Origin: Paenibacillaceae bacterium
GTDB taxonomy: Bacteria; Bacillota; Bacilli; Paenibacillales; CANHGK01
Reading direction: 5' to 3'
Length of the DNA: 64,000 nt
Assembly: GCA_947460235.1 (NCBI GenBank)
Contig: CANHGK010000007.1
Location: 52,557 to 116,556 of the forward strand
The position numbers and the translations under genes are program-made. How positions within the stretch are numbered: position 1 is the first letter of the stretch; each line of letters opens with the position of its first letter. This document shows positions 29,492-40,040 of the stretch, piece by piece. Below the pieces are notes generated by a model that was not told the origin of the DNA, ran no database searches, and worked only from the letters and a program-made list of their open reading frames with translations.

Positions 29492-30730
29492 ATGTGGAAC
29501 AATGCGAGAATTTTACTTGGTGTTTGCGGGGGCATCGCTTGCTATAAAGCGATCACGCTAGCGAGTTTACTCACAAAACAAGGTGCGCTCGTTGATGTAA
29601 TCATGACCGAATCAGCAAAGCAATTTGTTACGCCGCTCACGTTTCAATCAATTACGCGCAGAGCCGTGTATTCGGACGCGTTTGATGAACGAAATCCATC
29701 CGTCGTGCAACATATCCATTTAGCAGATGAAGCGGATCTGATTTTGATTGCACCTGCTACTGCAAATGTGATCGGAAAATATGCAAATGGTATCGCTGAT
29801 GATTTGCTGACAACGACGTTACTCGCGTGCCGAGCACCAATCATGATTTCGCCGGCGATGAACGGACATATGCTAGCCCATCCATCGGTTCAAGACAATT
29901 TGCAAAAACTTGCGAGTCGCGGCGTTTGTATATTGGACCCCGCGAGCGGAATGCTTGCGTGTGGGTATGAAGGCAAAGGCCGATTACCGGAACCGGAACA
30001 AGTAGCGGATGCATTATGGGAATTTTGGCAACAACAGCAAGCGGTTGAACGACTACCAGACTGGACAGGTATGCGTGTTTGGATTACAGCGGGCGGGACA
30101 AGGGAGCCGATCGATCCGGTTCGTTATATTGGTAATTCGTCGAGCGGCAAAATGGGCTTCGCTCTCGCGGAAGCGGCAAGGGCTCGCGGGGCACAAGTGA
30201 CACTCATTGCGGGGAATGTTTCGCTAGCGACTCCTGAAGGTGTTTTGCGTGTAGATTGTGAGACCGCAGCGGAAATGCATCAATTGGTTATGATGAATCT
30301 TTCAAAGATGGATGTGCTCATCAAAAGTGCAGCCGTTGCAGATTATCGTCCACTCGAGCAGGCCAATCAAAAAATAAAAAAAAATTCGGATTCTTTAACC
30401 ATTACGTTAGTAAAAAATCCGGATATTTTATTCGAAGTTGGACAACAAAGTGATGAACTCAGACCATTTCTCGTTGGATTCGCTGCGGAGACAGAAAATC
30501 TTGTTGAACACGCCAAGTCTAAGTTGCTACGCAAAAATTGTGATGTGCTCATCGCCAATCAAGTAACGATATCCGGTGCGGGATTCGGGAGCGATCAAAA
30601 TCAAGTGATCGCGTTTGCGAAAGATGGTTCGGAGAAATCGTTTGGTTTAACTGCAAAAAAGAAACTTGCCGGTGAATTACTCGATTGGATGTTTCCGTTT
30701 ATCGGGTCAAAAGGCGGTGGGTTGAAGTGA
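29492..30730 (+). CDS. coaBC: Bifunctional phosphopantothenoylcysteine decarboxylase / phosphopantothenate-cysteine ligase
   Basis: 412 residues from ATG at 29492, with GGAGGTG upstream. The N-terminal flavoprotein domain has GVCGGIACYKA, HIHLADEADLILIAPATANVIGKYA (active-site His) and the PAMNGHML motif. The C-terminal ligase has ITAGGTREPIDPVRYIGNSSSGKMG and KSAAVADYRP, KNPDIL. It performs two steps of coenzyme A synthesis. Its TGA overlaps the GTG start of priA. Confidence 0.95.
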   Translation: MWNNARILLGVCGGIACYKAITLASLLTKQGALVDVIMTESAKQFVTPLTFQSITRRAVYSDAFDERNPSVVQHIHLADEADLILIAPATANVIGKYANGIADDLLTTTLLACRAPIMISPAMNGHMLAHPSVQDNLQKLASRGVCILDPASGMLACGYEGKGRLPEPEQVADALWEFWQQQQAVERLPDWTGMRVWITAGGTREPIDPVRYIGNSSSGKMGFALAEAARARGAQVTLIAGNVSLATPEGVLRVDCETAAEMHQLVMMNLSKMDVLIKSAAVADYRPLEQANQKIKKNSDSLTITLVKNPDILFEVGQQSDELRPFLVGFAAETENLVEHAKSKLLRKNCDVLIANQVTISGAGFGSDQNQVIAFAKDGSEKSFGLTAKKKLAGELLDWMFPFIGSKGGGLK

Positions 30731-33237
30731 CGATCGTTGCTGAAGTCATTGTAGATGTGACGGCCCGTGAAGTCGATCGGCCCTTCGATTATATGATTCC
30801 TCCCGTTCTACAAACGCTCATTCGCACAGGAATGCGAGTGCAAGTTTCGTTTGGACCGCGTACACTTCTTGGAATCGTGGTGGGTATTTATGATTGCACA
30901 GACGAAACGCATTTGAAGCGATTAAAACCGGTACAAGCTCTGCTTGATTTGGAGCCCTGTTTTGATGATTCTTTGTTAGCTCTTAGTAAATGGATGCGTG
31001 ATAAATATGTGTGCAGTTGGTCGGCGGTGCTGACGGCGATGTTGCCGGTTGCGCTGCGTGCGGAAACGAAAACGACCATTGCGTGGTGTGGTCCAGGTGA
31101 TGTTGAGGCGACCATTTTCGCTGATGACGGTGCGGATGCATTGCAATTATTACAATGGTTACGTGCGAAAGAATCAGTCTCGCTCAAAGAATTAACCTCA
31201 ACATTTCCAAACGCTGCAAAGTTTGTGCGCAAATGGGCGGATCGCGCTTGGGTGACGAGTTCACAGGCTGTATTGGATCGATTAAAGCCAAAGATGGTAA
31301 TGATGATCCGCTCGAAGGCAACACATGTAGCGTGGAACGCAAAGAAATTATCTGTGCGAAAAAATGCGGTGGCAATGCTTCGATTGATTGATTTTATGCT
31401 CGAACATGACGTAGATACGCAGTGGCCGAATGCTGATGTGGTGGAGCAGACACAAGCATCGCGAACGAATATCAATGCGCTTGTTCAAGAAGGTTTACTC
31501 GAAACGCATGAACAGGTTGTATTTCGTGACCCGTTTGCGAATCGTTCTTTTGGTGCAGATCAGGCACTTAAGTTGACCTCCGCGCAGCAAACAGCGCTCG
31601 ATCCAATTTTAGAGGCGCTTCGTCAGCGCGTGGAAGCAAGATTTTTCCTGCTTCAAGGAGTAACGGGAAGTGGGAAAACCGAAGTATATTTGCAAGCAAT
31701 TGCATCTTGTATTGAACATGGCAATCAGGCGCTCATGCTTGTGCCTGAAATTTCATTGACTCCGCAAATGGTCGAGCGTTTTAAAAGGCGATTCGGGGAT
31801 CAAGTAGCCGTTTTACATAGCCGGTTGTCAAACGGAGAACGTCTTGATGAGTGGCGCAAAATTTTATCTGGCATCGTTACTGTTGCAGTTGGCGCGCGGT
31901 CAGCGTTGTTTGCTCCGTTTCGTAGTCTTGGATTGATCATCATTGATGAAGAACATGAATCAACGTATAAGCAAGAAGAAGCGCCTCGTTACCATGCGCG
32001 AGATGTCGCTGCATTCCGGGCGAAATATCATAACATTCCGGTTGTATTCGGTAGTGCGACACCAGCGCTCGAGTCGGATTCTTGGGCACTTGGAATTGGT
32101 GCGATTGCAGAAGATATTGGCGAGCCGCTCGTGCGTCTTCATTTGCCAGAACGAGTAAACAATCAAAAACTGCCCGAAGTATCGATCATTGATTTGCGTG
32201 AAGAATTAAAAGAAGGTCATCGTGCGATGATTAGCCGCAAATTGCATCAAGCGATTTTGGACCGATTGGATGCGAAAGAACAAATTGTACTCATGCTTAA
32301 TCGCAGAGGTTATGCAACATTTGTCATGTGTCGTAGTTGCGGGCATACATTAGAATGTCCGAATTGTGATGTAACCTTGACCTTTCATCAGTCGCAGGGG
32401 GTGTGCAGATGCCATTATTGCGGGTACGCGATTCCGCAGGTAAGTACATGTCCTTCTTGTGAAAGTCCACACATTCGTCAGTTTGGTGCGGGTACGCAAA
32501 AAGTGGAAGAGGAATTGGTGCGGTTATTTCCTGGGATTCGTGTCATTCGGATGGACATTGATACGACGGGGGAAAAGGGCGCACATGAAAAATTATTGAG
32601 CGCGTTCAGTAGGCAAGAAGCGGATGTTCTACTTGGCACACAGATGGTCGCAAAAGGACTCGATTTTCCGAATGTGACGTTGGTAGGTGTAATCAGTGCA
32701 GATACCATGCTACAAGTCCCAGATTTTCGTTCGGCGGAACGGACATTTCAGTTGCTGACACAGGTGGCTGGCAGGGCTGGTCGTCATCAAAAACCTGGTG
32801 AAGTGATTATCCAGTCTTACACACCAGAGCATTATTCGATCCAATTCGCAGCATATCATGATGTTGAAGGGTTTTTACGGGAAGAAGCAGTGCAGCGTAA
32901 ACAAATTGGTTATCCACCATATCAGAATTTGACGCTACTAACCTTTTCCCATGAGCAACCGACGATGGTACAACGCTTTGCTGAGGATTGGTTAGCTGCT
33001 CTTAAACAGAAGATGGAAAATGAAGGATATTCGGAAGATCGAGTGAAAATTTTTGGACCGGTGGCGCCTTCCATTGGAAGGGTAAATCTTCGCTATCGGA
33101 TGCAGGGTATGATAAAATACAATCAAGTTTTAAATATGCATGAATATTTGCGCGAAGTGTTGTACCAATTACAGGAACAAGCACGTAAACAGCATGTTCA
33201 GGTAGGTATTGATTTATACCCGTATCATTTTGGCTAA
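30727..33237 (+). CDS. priA: Primosomal protein N' (replication restart helicase)
   Basis: 836 residues from GTG at 30727, overlapping the coaBC stop (GTGA); earlier in-frame starts lie inside coaBC. An N-terminal 3'-DNA-binding domain (VTAREVDRPFDYMIP) is followed by helicase motifs GVTGSGKTEVY, IIDEEHESTYKQ and GSATPALES. Eight zinc-binding cysteines lie as CRSC, CPNC, CHYC, CPSC (about residues 536-580). GTQMVAKGLDFP and QVAGRAGR close the helicase core. It reloads the replisome at stalled forks. Confidence 0.95.
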   Translation: MTIVAEVIVDVTAREVDRPFDYMIPPVLQTLIRTGMRVQVSFGPRTLLGIVVGIYDCTDETHLKRLKPVQALLDLEPCFDDSLLALSKWMRDKYVCSWSAVLTAMLPVALRAETKTTIAWCGPGDVEATIFADDGADALQLLQWLRAKESVSLKELTSTFPNAAKFVRKWADRAWVTSSQAVLDRLKPKMVMMIRSKATHVAWNAKKLSVRKNAVAMLRLIDFMLEHDVDTQWPNADVVEQTQASRTNINALVQEGLLETHEQVVFRDPFANRSFGADQALKLTSAQQTALDPILEALRQRVEARFFLLQGVTGSGKTEVYLQAIASCIEHGNQALMLVPEISLTPQMVERFKRRFGDQVAVLHSRLSNGERLDEWRKILSGIVTVAVGARSALFAPFRSLGLIIIDEEHESTYKQEEAPRYHARDVAAFRAKYHNIPVVFGSATPALESDSWALGIGAIAEDIGEPLVRLHLPERVNNQKLPEVSIIDLREELKEGHRAMISRKLHQAILDRLDAKEQIVLMLNRRGYATFVMCRSCGHTLECPNCDVTLTFHQSQGVCRCHYCGYAIPQVSTCPSCESPHIRQFGAGTQKVEEELVRLFPGIRVIRMDIDTTGEKGAHEKLLSAFSRQEADVLLGTQMVAKGLDFPNVTLVGVISADTMLQVPDFRSAERTFQLLTQVAGRAGRHQKPGEVIIQSYTPEHYSIQFAAYHDVEGFLREEAVQRKQIGYPPYQNLTLLTFSHEQPTMVQRFAEDWLAALKQKMENEGYSEDRVKIFGPVAPSIGRVNLRYRMQGMIKYNQVLNMHEYLREVLYQLQEQARKQHVQVGIDLYPYHFG

Positions 33238-33257
33238 GAATAGGGGCGTTTGAACAC

Positions 33258-33758
33258 ATGGCATTGCGAATCATAGTTAGAGATCCGGATCCAGTATTAC
33301 GTGAAACGGCGAGGATCGTCACAAAATTTAATGGAAGTCTTCATAAATTATTAACGGATATGGCAGAGACAATGTATGAAGCGGAAGGCGTTGGTTTGGC
33401 CGCGCCACAAGTCGGAATTTCGAAACGCGTCATTGTCGTTGATGTCGGTGACCAGCATGGGTTAGTCGAAATGATCAATCCAGAAATGATTGAAACGTTC
33501 GGCGAGCAACTGGGTACGGAAGGATGTTTAAGCATTCCGAATGTGAGTGGCGACGTACTTCGCTATCAAAAAATCCGTGTGACTGCCCAAGATAGAAACG
33601 GTCAACCGTTGGACTATACGGCGGAAGGATTTTTTGCGCGTGCGATTCAGCATGAAATTGATCATTTGAATGGCGTCTTGTTTACAGACCATGCAAAAAT
33701 TATTCATCCGGTCGATCCGGATCGTCTACGTTCGCGTCGTCGTTTGGGGGAACGGTAA
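33258..33758 (+). CDS. def: Peptide deformylase
   Basis: 166 residues with all three metal-site motifs: GVGLAAPQVG, EGCLSIP and QHEIDHLNG. It removes the formyl group from nascent proteins. The stop overlaps the fmt start (TAATG), coupling the enzyme pair that removes and adds formyl groups. Confidence 0.97.
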   Translation: MALRIIVRDPDPVLRETARIVTKFNGSLHKLLTDMAETMYEAEGVGLAAPQVGISKRVIVVDVGDQHGLVEMINPEMIETFGEQLGTEGCLSIPNVSGDVLRYQKIRVTAQDRNGQPLDYTAEGFFARAIQHEIDHLNGVLFTDHAKIIHPVDPDRLRSRRRLGER

Positions 33759-34720
33759 TGAATATTCTAATGATGGGCACACCGGACTTTGCTGTGCCCA
33801 TTTTGCATGCTTTGATGAAAAAAGCGCCAGAACTTGGTGCGCGCGTCGTCGGTGTTGTGTCACAACCGGACCGCCCAAAAGGACGAAAACAAGAATTGAC
33901 GCCGACACCACTAAAAGTGGCGGCACTTGAATACGGCTTGCCGGTGTTGCAACCGCAAAAAGTAAAAACGGAAGATTCCATTCAGGCGATCCGCGATCTG
34001 GCGCCGGATCTTATTGTCACTGCGGCATACGGTCAATTGTTGCCGCCCGCGTTGCTCGAAATCCCATCAAAAGGTTGTATTAATGTACATGCATCCTTAC
34101 TCCCCAAATATCGCGGAGGCGCTCCAATTCACTGGTCAATTATCCGAGGTGAAAAAGAAACCGGCGTGACGCTGATGCATATGGCACGCGGACTCGATAC
34201 AGGCGATATGATTGTTCGGCGCATCGTACCAATCAGCTCGCTAGACACATGTGGATCGATGTTTGATCGCTTGAAGGAAGCGGGAGCATTGTTAATTCAC
34301 GAGCATTTGCAATCATTATTAGATGGTACGGCGCCTCGGACGGAACAGGATCATACGAAAGCAACCCATGCGCCGAATATTACACGTGCGGATGAACAAA
34401 TGAACTGGTCCAAGTCGGCACTCGAGTTAGATTGTCAGGTACGTGGAATGAATCCTTGGCCGGTCGCATTCACAAGGTTAAATGGAAATGTGCTAAAAGT
34501 ATGGGAATCGTCACCTGAAGGAAATGATTTAAATGGAAGTCTTATACCAGGTTCAATTGTGGCAGTCGATGCTAGGGGCATAGGTGTTGCATGCGGAAGT
34601 GGTGTCTTATGGCTCAAAATGGTACAACCTTCAGGGAAAAAAGCAATGTCAGCAACTGACTTTGCACGCGGTAACCGGATTGAATCCGGAACGTGTTTTG
34701 AATATGGAGAACTTGAATGA
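33758..34720 (+). CDS. fmt: Methionyl-tRNA formyltransferase
   Basis: 320 residues. The formyltransferase domain has MGTPDFAVP at the start, HASLLPKYRGGAPIHW with the catalytic Asn-His pattern, and GLDTGDMI. A C-terminal OB-like tRNA-binding domain follows from about 205. It formylates initiator Met-tRNA. It overlaps rsmB by four bases (ATGA). Confidence 0.96.
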   Translation: MNILMMGTPDFAVPILHALMKKAPELGARVVGVVSQPDRPKGRKQELTPTPLKVAALEYGLPVLQPQKVKTEDSIQAIRDLAPDLIVTAAYGQLLPPALLEIPSKGCINVHASLLPKYRGGAPIHWSIIRGEKETGVTLMHMARGLDTGDMIVRRIVPISSLDTCGSMFDRLKEAGALLIHEHLQSLLDGTAPRTEQDHTKATHAPNITRADEQMNWSKSALELDCQVRGMNPWPVAFTRLNGNVLKVWESSPEGNDLNGSLIPGSIVAVDARGIGVACGSGVLWLKMVQPSGKKAMSATDFARGNRIESGTCFEYGELE

Positions 34721-36105
34721 AAAAACAATCAATGAAATCACGGAGTGCGCGTGATGTGGCACTCGATGTATTACTGCGGGTTCAGAATGAAGCGGCATTT
34801 AGCCCACTTGCATTGCAAGCTGAACTTGTTCAATCAACGCTTAGTCCAGTCGATCGTGGACTTACGACCGAATTAGTTTACGGTACCTTACAATGGCAAG
34901 GTTGGTTGGATGCAGGGCTTTCGCCGCTTGCTTCGCGCGGACTTGCCAAACTCGAAACTTGGGTGCTCATCTTGCTGCGTATGAGCGTGTATCAACTCGC
35001 TTGTTTGGACAAAATTCCTGCGCATGCCGCAGTCAATGAAGCTGTGCAAATTGCCAAAAAACGAGGACATGATGGGATTTCCAAACTTGTTAACGGTATT
35101 CTAAGATCATGGTTGCGTGAGAATCAAGATGTGAAACCGAACGAGAAGGAAGCGGCATTGCTTGCGCATCCGAAGTGGCTCCTAGATCGTTGGACGGCGC
35201 AATGGGGAAAAGAAACTGCTCATGCGATTGCAGAATCGAATTTGTTTCGTCCTGCAGTTAGTGTGCGTGTGAACACAATGAAAATAACTCGTGAAGCACT
35301 TCAAACTGAATTGCAACACGCGGGATATGTAATATACCCGTCACCGATTAGTCCTGATGGATTAGTGCTTCAAGGCGGAACACCAATTCAATTTACGAAA
35401 TGGTTTTTAGACGGTGCGTTAACGCTTCAAGACGAAAGCTCGATGGTTGTAGCATCGGCGATCAATCCGCATGAAGGCAGTCGGATTTTGGATGCTTGTG
35501 CAGCACCAGGAGGAAAAACGACGCATCTTGTTCAGCGGATGAATGGCAAAGGCGAAGTGTGGGCGCTCGACCAACACGCGCACAAAGAAGTGTTAATCCG
35601 TGAAAATGCATTGCGCTTACGATTGTCGAAGCCTATTCATACGAGAGTGACGGATGCACGGGAAGCGAAGGAACATTTTCAAAAGCAATCATTTGATGTT
35701 GTTCTTTTAGACGCACCATGTTCAGGGAGTGGTGTGCTTCGGCGCAAACCAGAACGCAAATGGCATCCGTCTAGCCAGGCGCAAACGGAGCTTAGACAAT
35801 TAGTTGTCCTACAAAGGGAATTGCTCGAATCGCTTGCTGGCTTAGTAAAAATCGGCGGGATTTTTGTTTATAGTACTTGTTCCATAGACCGAGAAGAGAA
35901 TGATATCCAAGTGAAACGTTTTTTAGCGGATCATCCGGAATTTGAGCTGGATGAATCTCTTGGTCAAATGCTTGCAGAAACTGCACCACAGTTTGATTGG
36001 ACAAAAACTGGCGCCGATCGTGGAATTTTGCCAGGCATGCTTCAACTATTACCGCATGATGCAGAAAGCGATGGTTTTTTTGTCGCTCGCATGGTGCGCA
36101 TATGA
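34717..36105 (+). CDS. rsmB: 16S rRNA m5C967 methyltransferase
   Basis: 462 residues. An N-terminal NusB-like domain (about 1-140) is followed by a Rossmann methyltransferase with ILDACAAPGGKTTHL (SAM site), LLDAPCSGSGVLRRKPERKW and the nucleophile Cys in FVYSTCSIDREEN. ATG overlaps the fmt stop. The order def-fmt-rsmB-rlmN is the standard Bacillus order. Confidence 0.95.
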   Translation: MKKQSMKSRSARDVALDVLLRVQNEAAFSPLALQAELVQSTLSPVDRGLTTELVYGTLQWQGWLDAGLSPLASRGLAKLETWVLILLRMSVYQLACLDKIPAHAAVNEAVQIAKKRGHDGISKLVNGILRSWLRENQDVKPNEKEAALLAHPKWLLDRWTAQWGKETAHAIAESNLFRPAVSVRVNTMKITREALQTELQHAGYVIYPSPISPDGLVLQGGTPIQFTKWFLDGALTLQDESSMVVASAINPHEGSRILDACAAPGGKTTHLVQRMNGKGEVWALDQHAHKEVLIRENALRLRLSKPIHTRVTDAREAKEHFQKQSFDVVLLDAPCSGSGVLRRKPERKWHPSSQAQTELRQLVVLQRELLESLAGLVKIGGIFVYSTCSIDREENDIQVKRFLADHPEFELDESLGQMLAETAPQFDWTKTGADRGILPGMLQLLPHDAESDGFFVARMVRI

Positions 36106-36146
36106 TAAAATTGCAACAGAACCTTTTTAAGATCTGAGGAGTTTAT

Positions 36147-37190
36147 ATGGTGAAACCATTGATTTATGATTTAACCCGTGAAGGCTGGAAAACATGGCTT
36201 TCCGAAAACGGGGAACCGACCTATCGTGTGCAGCAAATTATGAATTGGCTTTACCAAAAACGTGTGAATTCTGTTGATGAAATGACGAATTTAAGTAAGA
36301 CACTTCGCCAAAAACTGAATGACGCGTTCCGAATCGAACCGTTAAAGGTAATTACGCAACAAAAATCGAGTGATGGAACGATTAAGTTTCTCTTTGGTTT
36401 GCACGATGATCATGCGATCGAGACGGTTTTAATGAAGCATGATTATGGTTACAGTTTGTGTGTAACTACCCAAGTAGGCTGTCGTATTGGTTGTACTTTT
36501 TGCGCATCTACACTTGGTGGATTGAAACGTAACCTGACTGCTGGAGAAATTATTTCACAAGCGGTGGAAGCCCAACGAGCGATTGATCCAGACAATGATC
36601 GCGTTAGCAGTATAGTTGTGATGGGTTCCGGCGAACCGTTTGAAAATTACGAAGCGTTGATGGACTTTTTATCAGTTGTTAATGATGAGTATTCTTTGCA
36701 TATCGGCGCACGTCACATTACTGTTTCCACAAGTGGGATCGTTCCGAATATGTACAAGTTCGCCGATGCTGGGACGCAGTTTAATTTGGCGGTTTCGATT
36801 CATGCCCCAAATGACGTTCTTCGTTCCAAATTAATGCCTGTGAATCGACGATTCCCGTTTGAAGAAGTGATCAAGGCGTGTGAATATTATATCGAAAAAA
36901 CAGGTCGTCGGATTACCTTTGAATACGCACTCATTGGTAATGTAAATGATCGCCCAGAACACGCGGAAGAAATGGCATCCGTACTCAAAGGGATGTTATG
37001 TCATGTGAATTTGATTCCGGTAAACTATGTGCCAGAGCGAGATTATGTGCGCACGCCGCGCACTGATATTTTTGAATTTCAACGTATCTTGCAAAAAAAC
37101 CAAGTGAATACAACGATCCGCCGCGAACAAGGCGCGGATATTGCGGCGGCTTGCGGTCAATTACGTGCGCAACATATGGACAAAAAATGA
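36147..37190 (+). CDS. rlmN: Radical SAM 23S rRNA (A2503-C2)/tRNA methyltransferase
   Basis: 347 residues with the radical SAM CX3CX2C motif in [12 protein letters not shown] (about residues 112-122) and the second catalytic Cys near the C-terminus ([11 protein letters not shown]). The N-terminal accessory domain has [15 protein letters not shown]. It methylates A2503 of 23S rRNA. The Cys pattern fits RlmN; a Cfr resistance paralogue is less likely given the housekeeping context. Confidence 0.95.
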   Translation: MVKPLIYDLTREGWKTWLSENGEPTYRVQQIMNWLYQKRVNSVDEMTNLSKTLRQKLNDAFRIEPLKVITQQKSSDGTIKFLFGLHDDHAIETVLMKHDYGYSLCVTTQVGCRIGCTFCASTLGGLKRNLTAGEIISQAVEAQRAIDPDNDRVSSIVVMGSGEPFENYEALMDFLSVVNDEYSLHIGARHITVSTSGIVPNMYKFADAGTQFNLAVSIHAPNDVLRSKLMPVNRRFPFEEVIKACEYYIEKTGRRITFEYALIGNVNDRPEHAEEMASVLKGMLCHVNLIPVNYVPERDYVRTPRTDIFEFQRILQKNQVNTTIRREQGADIAAACGQLRAQHMDKK

Positions 37191-37202
37191 GGTGAGCAAC
37201 GG

Positions 37203-37955
37203 ATGAAAGCGGCAAGCGGCACGGATATTGGACGTGTGCGACAACTGAATGAAGACCGGGTGTTGGTCAATCCAAACGTGGCAGGTTCGTTGCTCGCCAT
37301 CGTTGCCGATGGAATGGGCGGTCATAACGCTGGCGAAGTAGCCAGTGAAATGGCCGTTCGGGAAATTGAACATTATTTTCACTTGAATCCACCGGATATA
37401 CGCCCTGAATTACGTTTGGAACAATTGAAAGTTGCCGTCCAAACAGCCAATGCACTGATTTATGGCTTGGCACAGCGCGATTCACATATGCATGGAATGG
37501 GAACAACAGTTGTTGGTTTTTTTGCAGACGAGATCGATCTATGTGTTGCGAGCGTAGGAGACAGTCGGATGTATCGGTTACGTCACGGGAAATTAGATTG
37601 TTTAACAGATGACCATACCTATGTAAATGAGTTGATACGTTCTGGTCAACTTCAACCTGAAGAAGCACATCATCATCCTCGGCGCAATGTGTTGACTCGT
37701 TCTGTTGGGACGGATCCACATGTGAAAGTAGATGTACAATTGTTCAAATTGCGAGTGAACGATCTGTTTCTGTTGTGTAGTGACGGCTTAACTCATCGCA
37801 TTTCGGAAACGGTTATTTATGATACGCTCGTTCAACCGATTTCAATTGAAGAAAAAGTGGCACAATTAATCCGTCAGGCGAACGATGCAGGCGGTGAAGA
37901 TAATATTTCGGTTATTATCATCGAGGTTGACCATTCGGCAGAGGGGAGGCAATAA
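37203..37955 (+). CDS. prpC: PP2C-type Ser/Thr protein phosphatase
   Basis: 250 residues with the metal-binding PP2C motifs GTDIGRVRQLNEDR, VADGMGGHNAGEVAS, SVGDSRMYRL, LCSDGLTHRI and GGEDNISVI. It removes phosphates placed by the PrkC kinase encoded immediately downstream (3-base gap). In B. subtilis the pair controls exit from dormancy and stationary-phase physiology. Confidence 0.95.
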   Translation: MKAASGTDIGRVRQLNEDRVLVNPNVAGSLLAIVADGMGGHNAGEVASEMAVREIEHYFHLNPPDIRPELRLEQLKVAVQTANALIYGLAQRDSHMHGMGTTVVGFFADEIDLCVASVGDSRMYRLRHGKLDCLTDDHTYVNELIRSGQLQPEEAHHHPRRNVLTRSVGTDPHVKVDVQLFKLRVNDLFLLCSDGLTHRISETVIYDTLVQPISIEEKVAQLIRQANDAGGEDNISVIIIEVDHSAEGRQ

Positions 37956-37958
37956 CAG

Positions 37959-40040
37959 ATGGTAGGCGAACAATTAGCATCCCGATACTCATTAATGGAA
38001 CAAGTCGGCGGCGGCGGTATGGCCCTCGTTTTCAAAGCGCATGATGAAGTGCTTAAGCGTCATGTTGCGATTAAAGTATTACGGCAACAATTTGTGAATG
38101 ATGATGATTTTGTGCGCAGATTTCGACGCGAAGCTCAGGCGGCAGCAGCATTGTCTCATCCAAATGTTGTAAGTATTTATGATGTCGGCCAAGATGGCGA
38201 CACGCATTATATCGTGATGGAATACATCGAAGGCCAAAATTTGAACGAAAAAATCAAACAATCTGCACCGCTGCAGGTTGATCAGGCTGTACATATTGCA
38301 AGTCAAATTTGTGAAGCACTTGATCACGCACATCACAATCGTATTATTCACCGAGATATAAAACCTCATAATATTTTGATTGGAAAAAACGGTCGTGTAA
38401 AAGTAACGGATTTTGGTATTGCCCGTGCCGTTGCATCGACGACAATTACGCAAACAGGTTCTGTGATCGGTTCAGTACTGTATTTTTCACCTGAACATGC
38501 CAAGGGAGTTACGACGGACGAGAAATCGGACTTGTATTCACTAGGAATTGTGATGTATCAAATGCTAACGAATGAACTGCCATTTACGGCAGAAACGCCG
38601 ATCAGTGTTGCTTTGAAGCATTTGCAGGATGATTATATATTGCCAAAAGCGTTGAATTCGTTAATTCCCCAGAGCGTTGAAAATATTATCATTAAATGTT
38701 TACGCAAAGATCCCAATGAGCGATTCCAAACGGGAAAAGATATGCAGGCGGCTCTCGATGTTTGTTTAAAAGCTGAGAAATTACATGAACCCAAAATCAC
38801 ATTTACGAAACCTTTGGGTGGTTCAGATTTTGATATGGAAGCGACAATACCGATTCCTGCGATTAAAGCGAACACTAGCCAAAGCCCTAAAGAATTTGTT
38901 TCAACGTCAGACAAATCCACATTGCCACCATTATCGCGCAGTGCAAAAAACGGAACTTCTGCGGAGTCGGTTAACGTGCCGAAACAACAACCAAAATGGG
39001 TAAAACCAGTTTGGATTGCTACTGGAATCCTTGTACCAATCCTTATTATTTATTTGATTATTTCCCCATGGATGTTGTCATTCAAAACAAATGATGTCGA
39101 TGTCCCGGATTTGTCGAATCAGACCGTTATTCAAGCAAGTGATACGCTACGAAGCATCGGGTTGATGCCAGAAGTAATCTATGAAGCAAACGAAACGATC
39201 GCAAAAGACCTTGTCATTAGGCAGGATAAGTCAGGGATGAAAGTGAAGGAACACAGCAGCATCAAGCTGTTTGTTAGTACTGGGATTGAATCGCTTAAAA
39301 TGGTTTCGGTGACGAGTATCAAGCTTAGCGACGCGATTACCGCGCTTCAGAAACTTGGAATTAAATCAGAACAAATACAAGTTGAGCATATGTTCTCAAA
39401 CGAAGAACCAGATACGGTAATTGCTCAATCTCCTCCAGTAGATACGGATGTGACAGCCAAATCAACGATCATAAAATTGACGGTAAGTCAGGGTGAAGAG
39501 ACATTCCCGATGCCAAATTTACTCGGATTAACAGAAAACGAAGCGAAAGCTCAATTACTTAAACTTAATTTGAAGCTAGCATCAACGGATGGCATTGAAT
39601 ATAGTGAAAGTTACTTATATGGTAAGGGCCAAGTATGGAAGCAGTTCCCTTATGAGCCGAATGATCCGGTAGCACCAACTTCGGAAGTGAAATTATTCGT
39701 TAGCACTGGGTATCCAAAAGATTCCAAAGAGTTCTCCTATGATGTGCAAGTTTCACCTATAACGGACGGGGAAGTCTGTCAAATTCAAATTACGTATAGT
39801 GATGCTCGAGGTAATGATATTGATTGGGGCAGGCGTTCCGTTAGTAAAATGTCAACGTTTCCAGTTCGTTTGGTAATGAGTCCAATACAAAGTGGTACGA
39901 TAACGGTAAAAACAAATGATGTTGTTACCTCAATTATTACGGTTAGTTATGATCAACAAGTTTCCGTTCAAAATTACGATGTAAGCACACCTGCTACAAC
40001 TGATAATGGTGCAACGATTGACGATGGAGGACTCAACTGA
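37959..40040 (+). CDS. prkC: Membrane Ser/Thr protein kinase with three PASTA domains
   Basis: 693 residues. Kinase domain (1-270): glycine loop GGGGMALVF, catalytic Lys39, HRDIKPHNIL, DFGIARA, and a Thr-rich activation loop (ASTTITQTGSVIGS). A juxtamembrane linker precedes one membrane helix (about 352-370, WIATGILVPILIIYLII). Outside are three PASTA repeats (about 377-590) that bind muropeptides in homologues, then an Ig-like C-terminal domain of about 95 residues. It senses cell-wall fragments and phosphorylates cytoplasmic targets. Its stop overlaps rsgA. Confidence 0.95.
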   Translation: MVGEQLASRYSLMEQVGGGGMALVFKAHDEVLKRHVAIKVLRQQFVNDDDFVRRFRREAQAAAALSHPNVVSIYDVGQDGDTHYIVMEYIEGQNLNEKIKQSAPLQVDQAVHIASQICEALDHAHHNRIIHRDIKPHNILIGKNGRVKVTDFGIARAVASTTITQTGSVIGSVLYFSPEHAKGVTTDEKSDLYSLGIVMYQMLTNELPFTAETPISVALKHLQDDYILPKALNSLIPQSVENIIIKCLRKDPNERFQTGKDMQAALDVCLKAEKLHEPKITFTKPLGGSDFDMEATIPIPAIKANTSQSPKEFVSTSDKSTLPPLSRSAKNGTSAESVNVPKQQPKWVKPVWIATGILVPILIIYLIISPWMLSFKTNDVDVPDLSNQTVIQASDTLRSIGLMPEVIYEANETIAKDLVIRQDKSGMKVKEHSSIKLFVSTGIESLKMVSVTSIKLSDAITALQKLGIKSEQIQVEHMFSNEEPDTVIAQSPPVDTDVTAKSTIIKLTVSQGEETFPMPNLLGLTENEAKAQLLKLNLKLASTDGIEYSESYLYGKGQVWKQFPYEPNDPVAPTSEVKLFVSTGYPKDSKEFSYDVQVSPITDGEVCQIQITYSDARGNDIDWGRRSVSKMSTFPVRLVMSPIQSGTITVKTNDVVTSIITVSYDQQVSVQNYDVSTPATTDNGATIDDGGLN

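Noticed and set aside
36147..37190. Cfr-type antibiotic resistance methyltransferase
   Set aside because: The def-fmt-rsmB-rlmN-prpC order and sequence features fit housekeeping RlmN.
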